A DNA stretch of 19,801 nucleotides from Patescibacteria group bacterium (GCA_018818855.1 JAHIRI010000079.1:1-19801); one strand, 5' to 3'; shown: positions 1 to 8,406, counted from the stretch's first letter. Translations and numbers: made by a program. Notes: generated from the letters alone by a model not told the origin.

Positions 1-2555
1 CTCTTTGGCGCAAATCCCGGTTTGCTGAAAGTCACATAGTAGGCATTGTTACCAACCAAGAATGAATATCTGCCGCGGCCGTCTGTAACTTGTGTCTCCA
101 AAAGTTTGTTGTATTCTGTGTCAAAAATTCTTGCCACAGTAAGCCCGACTGGCGCCTTGGTTTGATTTTCATAAACAATTCCCCAGCTCTTTGGTTTTTT
201 ACTTCGAGCCAAGCGGCGGAAAAGAGCATAGAGCAAACAATGTCCGACCAAAACTCCCATCATCCAAATTCTCGGTGAAATCAAAACTGAAACAGCGGCG
301 GCGAGAATCCCAAGCGGCGCGATAATGTTTTGAACTTTTCTTCCAAAGTAAGCAAGAACAATTCTCTTATCTGGTTTAGTTTTTCCTTCGCCGGCCGGAT
401 CAACCGGAATATTTGGTGTAACCAAAGTATTTTTTTCTGTCACTGTAATTTCTTCACCATGATAAAGATCAAAATATTTTTCATCCTCTTTTTTATCTTT
501 CAAAAAATTCGTCGGGAAAGAAAAATCTGGTTTTATGACTTTGATAAAATATTGGCCGGGCTGAACAAAAAAGGCAAAACGTCCCCCTTTGTCCGTGACG
601 CGAGTTTGTACTAAACGATTTGTCACTTTTTCATACAAACGAACGATTGCCAAATCAACCGGCATTTTTGAAAGTGAATGATAAACTACACCCCAACCTT
701 TTCTTCGTTTTGGGAAAAGAAGTAAAATTGGTTGAGTAAAAAGTAATTGTAAAAAAGGCAAAAGGCTTCCAAAAGAAATCGCTGTTCCGTAACTTACAAT
801 CGCGACCGCGACCACAGCCGGCGCGGCAATATTTTCATTTGTTTTTTCCACTTCGGGATTATCCAAAACATCTTTTTGCAAAACTTCTGCCGCATAAATC
901 GTTTTTTCGCCAAGATTTTGAACAACGTTCTGAATATTTTCCGTCACTGGCGCGGCCGGATCCCAAACTTCGGCGAGCGTCGGGGGTTTCACAAGAATTT
1001 CTACATTCTGATTTACAACGTTGTTGGCGATTTCAAAAACTGGCGTGGTCTGATCGCGATAGCCATCTTTTTGAACAAGCAAATAATACCGGCCCGGAGG
1101 AACGAGATACGAAAATTGTCCTTGCATATCAGTTGTCTGCGGATTGACTTGATGATAAGGCACAGCATCCCAAACGCGAGGCGTAGAAGAACTTTCATAA
1201 AGCGTGACAGTCGCGCCGGATAATTTATTAGCCGCTGTCCCTTGCCAAACAAAACCTCGAGACAAAAGCACAAATGTTCCTTCCACGCGATCGTGCGCGC
1301 CATCAATATAATCTACTAAAATTATCAAAGGAAAACGGGCGACAGACGCGGGCACCCGAAGAATTGTTTGGTAAGCGTCGGCCGTTGAATTGTAACCCAA
1401 AAGATATGAAAAACTGTTTACGGCCAAGACCACTCGTTCTACTTCGCGGGGAAATTTGCTCGCTGCGATAGAAACAATTACAGAGGAATTCGCGAGAGTG
1501 GTTATTTCGTTATTTCTGTTTGGTAAAAACTGGATTGTTCCATCCGCGCCGTAAAAAGAAAAATCGGAAAGAAAAAGTTGTTGAGATTCGGGGACGGTTG
1601 GCTCCTCGGCAATGTCTTCCGGAAGAACTGGCTCAGCCGTGCATTCAGCCGGCGCGGCGCAACCGAGCGCTTCGCAAGATGGCGGGATGGGTGGCGGAGC
1701 GGCTGGCTGATTAAAAAGATAACGATACGGCGCCATGTTATTCCCGGAAAAATCAGACGCATTAATTTCTACAAGTACCGGCGCGCCGGGCGTAAAATCT
1801 GTGTCAGGATTTATAGCTACGGCATATGACTCCGGAGTCCCGACAAAAGAAAATCTATTTAATCCACCTCGCGTATAAATTATGCCGTCAACATTCACGG
1901 TCAGTGTATCAAGATCAACTCCTGATTGGCTATCGCGAATATCAAAAGTAATATTTGTATCAAGCGGGACACCGCGCTCGTCCGGGGCGGGAGCAGGATT
2001 TAGGACATTTGGCGGGACAACATCTGCAACACAAGAACCGCCGCGAAAAGTATAAGAGCCATTCCCTACACCGGTCAAAAGATCATCGCTCGTCAAAAAT
2101 TCGGCAATGTTGCTGTCAGTTGTACTGCCCGCTACATACTCAATGGTGAAAGCCGCATCAGCCGCGCCAGCCCGTCCGCGAAAAATAATTGTTCCAAAAG
2201 TTGCTCGGCCGGAAAGATGACCCAAAAAAGAAAACCCAGTCAAGCGAATCAATCCGCTTCCCGGTAAAACAACATTATCAGCATAAGCCTCATAAGCATT
2301 TCCATTCCTGATTTGGATTCCGGCAACAGTTGGATTTGTATCAACTATTTCAATTTTTGTTGGATCATAATGAACCAAAACATTTGCCGCATCAGAAGTT
2401 GCTCCCTCGGTATCAATTTCAATACTTATCGCTGAATCACATCCAGTGATAAAACCCGTGGAAGGAGGTGTCAATTCAAAGCGAGCGGCGAACACAACGT
2501 GGCCGACAAGAAAGCTAAATCCCACCGCAGCAATTGTATAAATTATCCTCCTCAT
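1..2555 (-). CDS. Cohesin-domain surface protein with carboxypeptidase-regulatory-like repeats (partial, C-terminus off the left edge)
   Basis: An open frame of 851 codons runs from ATG at 2555 through position 3 with no stop, so the gene continues beyond the window. Residues 1-24 form a signal peptide or anchor. Residues about 26-175 look like a cohesin domain (alternating beta strands, a YDPTKIEIV strand, then GLIRLTGFS and FGTIIFRGRAG). An Ig-like domain follows (about 185-283), then a Pro/Cys/Glu-rich linker and another beta domain. Three related transthyretin or carboxypeptidase-regulatory-like domains start near residues 433, 617 and 785, each with a G-x-(Y/F) strand and a basic or aromatic end. 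Long hydrophobic stretches, possibly paired helices, at about 574-613 and 737-780 separate these repeats. The start lies 4 nt after the stop of the dockerin gene, and GAGGAG inside that gene's last codons can serve as the ribosome site. Cohesins bind dockerins, so the upstream protein is the obvious partner. The exact membrane topology is unclear. Confidence 0.85.
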   Translation of the reverse strand, partial: MRRIIYTIAAVGFSFLVGHVVFAARFELTPPSTGFITGCDSAISIEIDTEGATSDAANVLVHYDPTKIEIVDTNPTVAGIQIRNGNAYEAYADNVVLPGSGLIRLTGFSFLGHLSGRATFGTIIFRGRAGAADAAFTIEYVAGSTTDSNIAEFLTSDDLLTGVGNGSYTFRGGSCVADVVPPNVLNPAPAPDERGVPLDTNITFDIRDSQSGVDLDTLTVNVDGIIYTRGGLNRFSFVGTPESYAVAINPDTDFTPGAPVLVEINASDFSGNNMAPYRYLFNQPAAPPPIPPSCEALGCAAPAECTAEPVLPEDIAEEPTVPESQQLFLSDFSFYGADGTIQFLPNRNNEITTLANSSVIVSIAASKFPREVERVVLAVNSFSYLLGYNSTADAYQTILRVPASVARFPLIILVDYIDGAHDRVEGTFVLLSRGFVWQGTAANKLSGATVTLYESSSTPRVWDAVPYHQVNPQTTDMQGQFSYLVPPGRYYLLVQKDGYRDQTTPVFEIANNVVNQNVEILVKPPTLAEVWDPAAPVTENIQNVVQNLGEKTIYAAEVLQKDVLDNPEVEKTNENIAAPAVVAVAIVSYGTAISFGSLLPFLQLLFTQPILLLFPKRRKGWGVVYHSLSKMPVDLAIVRLYEKVTNRLVQTRVTDKGGRFAFFVQPGQYFIKVIKPDFSFPTNFLKDKKEDEKYFDLYHGEEITVTEKNTLVTPNIPVDPAGEGKTKPDKRIVLAYFGRKVQNIIAPLGILAAAVSVLISPRIWMMGVLVGHCLLYALFRRLARSKKPKSWGIVYENQTKAPVGLTVARIFDTEYNKLLETQVTDGRGRYSFLVGNNAYYVTFSKPGFAPK

Positions 2556-2559
2556 ATTT

Positions 2560-4827
2560 TTATTCGTCTCCTCTAACCATTAAGTTAGCCAACAAAATAT
2601 TTATATCCAAGGAATTGACGCCAGTATCACGATTTAGATCAGTAACTTCATTCTCCGTAGAAAGAGACCCGAGTAGAGTAGAAATATCTAAAGCGTTTAC
2701 CATATTATCAGACGAGCGATGGACGTCTCCGGCTAAAAGATAAAAAGTATTTGCTAAGGTAAAGTCCAATGAATTTACTCCGCCCGAAAGTGGAACGTCG
2801 CGCAAAATTTTTCTTAAGTGTGACAAACCTTTAAAACTAATATTGTAATTTACAACTGGCGCTGTATCAAACGTGACTGCGCCTACGCCAAGATCTGATG
2901 TCGCAACAGTATCTTCATATAAAACATTTGATGTCGCCACTTCCCTCAATTCCACCGCGCCTCTCGTTGACCAGTTTCCGCTTCGCGGCCATCTTTTTTC
3001 CGGCCAAGCTTTAACATCTAGGGTTAGTGCTACCTCAATCGTCGCTTCTGCCAGGGCGCCTGAAGCAAAATTTCCGGTCGCGTCATAGGCAAAAGCTGTG
3101 TAGTAAATTGGTCGGTTATAATTGGCAGGAGTGATTGCTGTATCTTCAAACGAAGTCGCTACTCCGTCAAAAACCAATTCTCCGTCAGCCGGACTTGCCG
3201 GATATCCGGCAAAACTTCTCTTAATTAAAACTCCGGCGAAATCAGTATCAGTCGGATTAACCCAGGTCAACATAATTGTTCTGCCTGCGGTTGGTGTGGC
3301 TAAAAAATCTGTCACATTTCCCGGTGGAATCGTATCTGGCAAAGTTGAAAAAACTTGATCCGCGGAAACGGACGTATTCCCCGAACTGTCAGACGAAGTA
3401 ATTTCAAAATGATAAATTGTACTTCGTGTTAAGGAACTTAAATTTATACTGTGTGTTGTAACTAAATCCGCGGAAAAAATATTTCCCAATCCATAAGTTG
3501 CGGTCAGACCGTATTTTACTCTTGAATTTGCCGGCTCATTCGTATCCCATATAACAGTCGCTGAATTTTCTGTAATATTTATAACTCTAATATTTGAAAT
3601 AATCGGCGCTGTCACGTCTGCCGGAGCTATGGTTGTAAAAGTATCATCAGAAGAACTCGCGGCATTATTCGAAGAATCAACCGAAGTCACGCGAAAGTGA
3701 TAAGTTGTATCTCCTAAAAGTCCGGAAAGATCCAAGCTGTGCGAAGTGACAAGGTCGGCAGCGCTCACTTCTCCTAATTCATAAGAGTCTGTTAAGCCAT
3801 ATTCCACTTTTGAATTTGCCGGCTCGTCAGTCGTCCAAATTACAGTTGCTCCGGTTTCTGTAATATTTATAACTTGGATATCGGAAATCACAGGAGCCGT
3901 AATATCTAGGCCGGAAAGAGTTCGGAAAGTATCGTCAACCGTGGTCGTCGTATGTCCAGACGCATCAGCTGTCACAACATTAAAATGATAAATTGTATCT
4001 GCAGTAAGCCCGGCCAAATCAACTCTATGGTTCAGCACTAATCCTCCTCCGTCACCGACCGCGCTTAATCCATAACCACTAGTCAAGCCATAATTTACTC
4101 TTGAAGTCGCTGGCTCGTTTGTGTCCCAAAGAACAGTGGCTGAAGTTTGTAAAATATTTACTACTCTTAAATTTGAAACGATTGGCGGCGTGGTGTCTCC
4201 GCCGGGTGGTCCTCCGCCCGGCGGTGCAGTAATTGACCCCCCAACACTAACTTGGTCCTCTGTCAAAATTGCGACCGCAATTGTGCTTGAATCTCCGAAC
4301 GTTCCGCCAAGATAAATTAAGTGACTCCCGGAACTTGCCGGATTGACTATTTGTTCATTGCCAACGCCCTCTTCTGTAGTATTTATACCAATTCTAATAA
4401 TCACCGCCGAACTTGCATCAATATAAGTTGCAGCATTTGACGGGGCTGTAAGTGTTAATGTTCTCGTGCCGACAACTGCTCCCCATTCGGTCGCTGTCGC
4501 CGTACAACCTCCGACCTCATTATTTAAATTTTCTTGAACACCATCATCTAATAAATCAATATCGCCACAATCAATATTATCCAGCCCCGAAGCAAACCCC
4601 AAAGGAAAGGCTATTGCAATTGTCTCATTCTGTGTAACCGCTGTTCCTGAAGATAAAGTAAAAGCAATCTCGTGGCTTGCCGATACACTAATTTTCTGCC
4701 GGGTCATTGTGTCACTCACGGAAGAAAGCAAGCTAGCCTCTGACTGGTTATACATTGAAAAAATACTAGTCAGGGTAAGAACCGCGATTAGAATACCAAT
4801 GCTTTTTCTTTTCACAAATTCCCCCAT
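2560..4827 (-). CDS. Secreted FN3-repeat protein with C-terminal dockerin
   Basis: The 755-aa product has a signal peptide (1-31). A beta domain (about 32-197) is clearly paralogous to the N-terminal domain of the protein encoded at 5965-7056; both carry a TATEWGA block, an ATYIDASS/STYIDASS block and an EQIVNPA/TQIVNPA block. A Gly/Pro hinge at 200-211 precedes three near-identical FN3-like domains (211-304, 309-400, 404-497) and a more divergent fourth (500-598). After a beta-rich segment, residues 697-755 form a type I dockerin: the second calcium loop D730-L-N-R-D-T-G-V-N-S-L-D741 is canonical. The first loop, starting at D701, is two residues longer than usual. The ATG at 4827 lacks a Shine-Dalgarno sequence. 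A GTG at 4815 has GGGGGA four bases upstream and would give a start MKRKSIG, so the true start may be residue 5. The product is probably exported and held at the surface through the neighbouring cohesin protein. Confidence 0.92.
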   Translation of the reverse strand: MGEFVKRKSIGILIAVLTLTSIFSMYNQSEASLLSSVSDTMTRQKISVSASHEIAFTLSSGTAVTQNETIAIAFPLGFASGLDNIDCGDIDLLDDGVQENLNNEVGGCTATATEWGAVVGTRTLTLTAPSNAATYIDASSAVIIRIGINTTEEGVGNEQIVNPASSGSHLIYLGGTFGDSSTIAVAILTEDQVSVGGSITAPPGGGPPGGDTTPPIVSNLRVVNILQTSATVLWDTNEPATSRVNYGLTSGYGLSAVGDGGGLVLNHRVDLAGLTADTIYHFNVVTADASGHTTTTVDDTFRTLSGLDITAPVISDIQVINITETGATVIWTTDEPANSKVEYGLTDSYELGEVSAADLVTSHSLDLSGLLGDTTYHFRVTSVDSSNNAASSSDDTFTTIAPADVTAPIISNIRVINITENSATVIWDTNEPANSRVKYGLTATYGLGNIFSADLVTTHSINLSSLTRSTIYHFEITSSDSSGNTSVSADQVFSTLPDTIPPGNVTDFLATPTAGRTIMLTWVNPTDTDFAGVLIKRSFAGYPASPADGELVFDGVATSFEDTAITPANYNRPIYYTAFAYDATGNFASGALAEATIEVALTLDVKAWPEKRWPRSGNWSTRGAVELREVATSNVLYEDTVATSDLGVGAVTFDTAPVVNYNISFKGLSHLRKILRDVPLSGGVNSLDFTLANTFYLLAGDVHRSSDNMVNALDISTLLGSLSTENEVTDLNRDTGVNSLDINILLANLMVRGDE

Positions 4828-4879
4828 TGTTGTTTTTTACTTTTTATTTTTGTTTTGAAACTTTACCTAAACTGAAAAT

Positions 4880-5893
4880 TTATTGCTCAATTTTTTGATC
4901 ATTTTCCGGATTTTCCTGCTGATTATTTTGCTGTTTATTTTGTTGACCAAATTTTTTAATCAACCACTTATTATAACTCTTTATAGCAAAAATTATTAAG
5001 AGAATAATTATCAGAGCTATAGCCAAATAGAAAAGTGTCACACGCCACGGAAAAACCCAGAAAACAAGCGAAGCGGAAGTTTCTTGCCCATCCACTCCAT
5101 AATCCAAAAGGAGCGTGGCAGTATATTTACCCCAAGCAAAATTTTCTCTTTCTCTTTGCCATTCAGATGCTCCAAGAGTAACTTCTGTTTTTTGCCAAGT
5201 CGCATCAAATTTTCTAATTGACTCGGGCAAAACATTTGCCAAATCTCCGTTTATGGGAAGAGTCGTAACTTTTCTTCCCAATAAATTTTTAATTTCAACT
5301 ACACCCACTGGTTTTAAATGAACATTCCCTAAATTTTCAAAACGAACAGAAAAATTAACGGGCAAATAATTGTAAGAAGCTCTGTCAGCCGTAAAACTCG
5401 CCAACCGTCCGGTCTCATTAACATCTCCCGCCACTCTCACTAAAACTAGTGTTCCGGTTTTAACCGTAATACCAACTCCGCTTCCCTCAAGCGTAGAGTT
5501 TGCGCTCGGCGTCCAAAGAACTCCGGCAAAATGCCCGCCGGGTTCAGCGTCTTTTGGAACATTAATACTAAACAAAATATCTTTCCTTTCGTCAGAAGCC
5601 AAAGTAACGGCAGTTTCATCAAGCTTTAACCAAGTCGCGAGATCAGTTGCCTCTTCGGGGGAAAGAAACGACGGCGCGCCGGTTTCGTTCAGCGCCTTAA
5701 AAGTTTGCACTGAGCCGGTCAACGTTTGTGTTTCAGCTGTTTCATTATACAACTTTAAAACATCAACTATTGTATCTCCCGGCCGCGCGTCAAACTCTAT
5801 AACCGGTGGAGAGATTGTTATGGCAGACGCGGCAAGAGGCGCCAAACTAAAAACTAAAACGGCAAGAATACTCGCGAAAAAAATTTTTTTCAT
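4880..5893 (-). CDS. DUF916-like (WxL-interacting type) membrane-anchored surface protein
   Basis: The 337-aa product has a clear signal peptide ending near ASA-ITISPP. Its N-terminal Ig-like domain has the pattern of DUF916 (the peptidoglycan or WxL-partner domain): SPPVIEFDARPGD at the start, a YNET segment, then FSINVPKDAEPGGHFAGVLW. A second beta domain (about 165-280) follows, then one transmembrane helix near residues 282-307 and a short cytoplasmic tail that is basic and then very rich in Gln and Asn. In Firmicutes, DUF916 proteins are encoded beside WxL proteins, and here the two upstream genes share a WxL-like C-terminal domain. The family assignment is by pattern only. The start has GGGGGA two bases upstream and its own promoter-like element at 5911-5939. 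Confidence 0.8.
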   Translation of the reverse strand: MKKIFFASILAVLVFSLAPLAASAITISPPVIEFDARPGDTIVDVLKLYNETAETQTLTGSVQTFKALNETGAPSFLSPEEATDLATWLKLDETAVTLASDERKDILFSINVPKDAEPGGHFAGVLWTPSANSTLEGSGVGITVKTGTLVLVRVAGDVNETGRLASFTADRASYNYLPVNFSVRFENLGNVHLKPVGVVEIKNLLGRKVTTLPINGDLANVLPESIRKFDATWQKTEVTLGASEWQRERENFAWGKYTATLLLDYGVDGQETSASLVFWVFPWRVTLFYLAIALIIILLIIFAIKSYNKWLIKKFGQQNKQQNNQQENPENDQKIEQ

Positions 5894-5910
5894 AGTCCCC
5901 CTATTTTAAA

Positions 5911-5939
5911 ATTATAACTTTCCCTTTCTTCTAACTCAA
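5911..5939 (-). promoter_or_regulatory. Probable internal promoter for the DUF916-like gene
   Basis: On the minus strand TTGAGT (5934-5939) and a perfect TATAAT (5911-5916) are separated by exactly 17 nt, in the 71-nt gap before the ATG at 5893. The predicted leader is only about ten bases and begins at the GGGGGA element. This would let the membrane-anchored protein and the dockerin and cohesin genes be made independently of the first two genes. Confidence 0.55.
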
Positions 5940-5964
5940 TAAGGAAAATTTTATTTTATAAAAA

Positions 5965-7056
5965 TTAAAATGTACCGGTAGAAATAAATGTTACTGTGGA
6001 AGTATACTGACCCGCGACTGTAGTCGCCGCGGCTGAAGCGGCAAAACAAGCAATTGTCGCATCAGCCGCAACCGGTCCGGCGGCTGAAGCAACTGAAGCG
6101 GCAACATTATCTCCATTTGTATCTATTGATTCTGCATCTGCTGCGGCTCCTCCGTCCGCACCAGCACAATCAGATTCTTGAACAATATCAACACCAGAAT
6201 CACTTGTTCCAATTCCAAATTCTTCGGAGTTAGCATTTACCTCCACCCCTGTCGCATTATCAATATCATCGGTGAGATTGGAATGCACCATTTCCGCCCC
6301 GGCCGCTGTGCCAACCACTGTTGTTGTATAACCGCTAACTGCATTAGTTGTAGTTGTTAGAGTTACATTGCAAGTTTGTACTGTCCCAAGAGTCAAATCC
6401 CCCAGGGCGCACGTTGAGGAAGAAATTGTAAAAGTAAAACTCGGCAAAACTGTAGCTGTGACAGTCACTTGATCTTCCGCAATAATAGAAACTGCAAGTT
6501 GCCCATCCGGATCTGTACCGCTGTCTCCGGTACCGCCAATCGTAATAGCCAAATCATTCCCCGCTGCCGGGTTTACAATCTGCGTATCACCAGTATGTTC
6601 TTCTGTTGCATTTGTACCAATTTTTATTGTTACTACTGAGCTTGCATCAATATAGGTGGATGCCCCCGACGGAGCAGTCAAAGTCAGCACGTCTCCCGCA
6701 ACTATTGCTCCCCATTCTGTTGCCGTAGCCGCACAAGCCTCCACCGCCACTTCAGCAATGTCTTCTTGCGTAGCATCATCCATAATATCAATATCTTCAC
6801 AATCAATACTATTCAACCCATCCGTCCAAGACGCGGCAAAAGTAATTATAATTGTTTCATCCTCAATAATGTTTGTTGATGCGTCCAAAGTAAACTGAAT
6901 TTCGTGATTAGAGCCAACGCCGGTTTTCAAACGACTCATCGTATCTTTAATGCTCGTATGAGTCGCGTGAGCCGGAACCGACGGAAAAGCTAACATCAAA
7001 ATCAAACTCACAAGAGTTCCCCCAACAATTTTTTTAAATAAACTTTTCCTTTTCAT
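5965..7056 (-). CDS. Secreted two-domain surface protein, WxL-like C-terminus
   Basis: The 363-aa product has a signal peptide (1-31, cut near AHA). The N-terminal beta domain (about 32-200) is shared with the dockerin protein encoded at 2560-4827. The C-terminal domain (about 205-363) is shared with the neighbour at 7088-7765: both have a TTNAV-x-GY-x-TT strand, an (N/G)SEE(F/Y)GI block and an ending of the form Y-x4-V-T-x-ISTG-x-F. Four Cys residues (216, 229, 297, 337) in the C-terminal domain may form disulphides. The composition (Ala, Thr, Ser, Asp; few Lys) is typical of an exported, acidic, abundant surface protein, possibly an S-layer-like component. The function is unknown. No Shine-Dalgarno sequence is visible, and the gap to the upstream gene is 31 nt. 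Confidence 0.85.
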   Translation of the reverse strand: MKRKSLFKKIVGGTLVSLILMLAFPSVPAHATHTSIKDTMSRLKTGVGSNHEIQFTLDASTNIIEDETIIITFAASWTDGLNSIDCEDIDIMDDATQEDIAEVAVEACAATATEWGAIVAGDVLTLTAPSGASTYIDASSVVTIKIGTNATEEHTGDTQIVNPAAGNDLAITIGGTGDSGTDPDGQLAVSIIAEDQVTVTATVLPSFTFTISSSTCALGDLTLGTVQTCNVTLTTTTNAVSGYTTTVVGTAAGAEMVHSNLTDDIDNATGVEVNANSEEFGIGTSDSGVDIVQESDCAGADGGAAADAESIDTNGDNVAASVASAAGPVAADATIACFAASAAATTVAGQYTSTVTFISTGTF

Positions 7057-7087
7057 ATATTTTATAAAATTAATAAACTACAAATTT

Positions 7088-7765
7088 TCAAAATCTTCCG
7101 GTAGAAATTAATGTAACATTATGCGCGTAAGCTCCCGCGGACGTGAGCGATGAAATCGCTGCCTTAAAAGTTATTGTTACAACACTTCCATTTATCCAAC
7201 TGGCATGCGACGCAACCGCTTGAGGAGACACGGTAATCGCCGTATCCGCCCCATTCATTTGCCCATCCGTCCCAGAAGTTCTTATGCCATATTCTTCCGA
7301 ACCGGCAGTTACTGTTCCGTCAGCTACGTCGTCAATATCGGCGCTCCCACCGGTTTTCAAATTTTCAGTCTCATAAATTGTGGTGACATACCCATCCACC
7401 GCATTTGTCGTACTTGTAATAGTTATGCTATCAGAAGAAACCGAACTGGTAGATAACGTACCAAAATCAACCGATGTGTCAGAAATTGCAAAAGTCATTT
7501 TAGGATCAGCTTCTGCCTGGCGAAAACCAATTAATCCAGCGTAGTTTGTGCTTGAAATTTCACCCGTGCCAATTTCCCCGGCCGTATCTTGGAGTTGGTA
7601 ATTTGTCGAAGATGATGTCTCCTCTCCTCCAAAATTTAATGAATCCATCCAATTAATATAACTTTCTGAATTCATTAAAGCTAAACTAACCGGCGTTCTC
7701 CAAAAAGCGATAAGGGAAATAAAAACAAAAGTGATTATAATGACTTTTATGAAAATATTTTTCAT
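7088..7765 (-). CDS. Secreted WxL-like beta-domain protein, first gene of the surface operon
   Basis: The 225-aa product starts with a signal peptide or anchor (about 1-30). Residues 34-85 carry a motif common in secreted CPR proteins: W-x-D-S-x-N-x-GG, then SSSTNYQLQDTAGEIGTGE, then SSTNYAGLIGFRQ. The C-terminal domain (about 90-225) is homologous to that of the protein encoded at 5965-7056 and ends in the same V-T-x-ISTG-x-F pattern. The stop is TGA. AGGTGA lies 12 nt before the ATG and can be sequestered by the 3' end of the structured leader, so translation of this gene, and perhaps of the operon, is a plausible point of control. The biochemical role is unknown. Confidence 0.85.
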   Translation of the reverse strand: MKNIFIKVIIITFVFISLIAFWRTPVSLALMNSESYINWMDSLNFGGEETSSSTNYQLQDTAGEIGTGEISSTNYAGLIGFRQAEADPKMTFAISDTSVDFGTLSTSSVSSDSITITSTTNAVDGYVTTIYETENLKTGGSADIDDVADGTVTAGSEEYGIRTSGTDGQMNGADTAITVSPQAVASHASWINGSVVTITFKAAISSLTSAGAYAHNVTLISTGRF

Positions 7766-7777
7766 AAACAGTGTTGA

Positions 7778-7945
7778 TCACCTATTTCAAAGGTAAGTCC
7801 AAGACTAAAATTTCTGTTCCAAGGCACTCGGGTACAAGCACCTTCGGGGTACTGACGGGCACTCCCGGGATAATCTTATAATCCCAGGACGAAGCTATTC
7901 TATTGAACAACCTCGATTGGGAAAGAAATCCTAATCTCTGCTACC
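7778..7945 (-). ncRNA. Structured 5' leader, riboswitch-like, of the surface operon
   Basis: The RNA (minus strand) can close on itself: 7925-7945 pairs with 7792-7814, with 14 consecutive pairs (including G-U) at the inner end and more pairs at the outer end. Inside are P2 (7909-7916 region with 7819-7825, core CGAGG/CCTTG), P3 (7881-7889 with 7863-7871, 9 bp, 9-nt loop) and P4 (7848-7853 with 7837-7842, loop CCGAA). The last bases of P1 (TTACC plus T) can instead pair with AGGTGA at 7778-7783, the Shine-Dalgarno of the next gene, across a 7-nt loop. P1 formation and ribosome-site sequestration are therefore mutually exclusive, the usual logic of a translational switch. I do not recognise a known riboswitch class. 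Confidence 0.6.
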
Positions 7946-7949
7946 TTTT

Positions 7950-7978
7950 ATATTAAATTGTTTTTAATAATTAACCAA
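7950..7978 (-). promoter_or_regulatory. Promoter of the surface operon
   Basis: Minus-strand TTGGTT (7973-7978), a 17-nt spacer and TAATAT (7950-7955). The expected start of transcription, about 6-7 nt after the -10 element, coincides with the first paired base of the structured leader near 7943-7945. That agreement supports both calls. Confidence 0.6.
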
Positions 7979-8059
7979 GACAAGGTTATAAAGCCAATTC
8001 TTGTGTTAATTACTATGCTTACATAATTATTATACCACTATTTTTCGAAAAAGTCAATC

Positions 8060-8400
8060 AAAGATGTGAACAACTTTCTTGTTCAGAAGTATGTGTAAAT
8101 TAATATATACATAATGTTAAGATTATTGTTCACTTTTTAACATAATCACTCCCCCTACTTTGATCAATTATTTTCCATTCAATTAATGGAATAACTTACG
8201 ACCGCCTCCTTGCCACAAAATTTTCTAAAAGTTATCCACAAATTATCATAATTTTTTCCAAGTTTCCGTTTTAACCTTTCATTAAAATGTAAATTCATAT
8301 AAAAGTTATTAAAATTTATTAATAATTAAAAAACTTAATAAATCAGGACTTCCTCATTTTCTATTTTTTAGAGCTGTCTTTAAAAAGTCAACCTAAGTAT
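8060..8400. other. Gene-free AT-rich region, candidate replication origin
   Basis: No convincing coding frame exists between 7980 and 8475. The stretch contains one perfect and two imperfect DnaA boxes followed by a segment with 56 A/T bases out of 60 (8281-8340), which could serve as an unwinding element, and it is flanked by two parS sites. Against an origin: no dnaA, dnaN, parA or parB gene is in the window, and most genes to the right, including 16S rRNA, would be transcribed against a fork leaving from here. Nearby parS sites alone do not prove an origin. Confidence 0.35.
8232..8240 (+). promoter_or_regulatory. Consensus DnaA box
   Basis: TTATCCACA is an exact match to the bacterial DnaA box. 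Weaker look-alikes lie nearby: the reverse complement of TTGTTCACA at 8065-8073 and TTGTTCACT at 8126-8134. The box sits just before a very AT-rich stretch. Confidence 0.6.
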
Positions 8401-8406
8401 CTGAAA

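Noticed and set aside
1..2555. Region appearing to contain only short scattered ORFs, possibly a pseudogene or non-coding stretch
   Set aside because: Direct translation of the minus strand gives one unbroken frame of 851 codons from ATG 2555 to the window edge; the short ORFs are shadows of this edge-truncated gene.
4121..4637. Plus-strand ORFs inside the surface genes
   Set aside because: They lie antisense to a well-supported coding frame with clear domains and have no ribosome site or recognisable product.
7778..7945. Known structured RNA (RNase P, tmRNA, SRP RNA, c-di-GMP, TPP or lysine riboswitch)
   Set aside because: None of the diagnostic sequence motifs I know for these classes is present on either strand.
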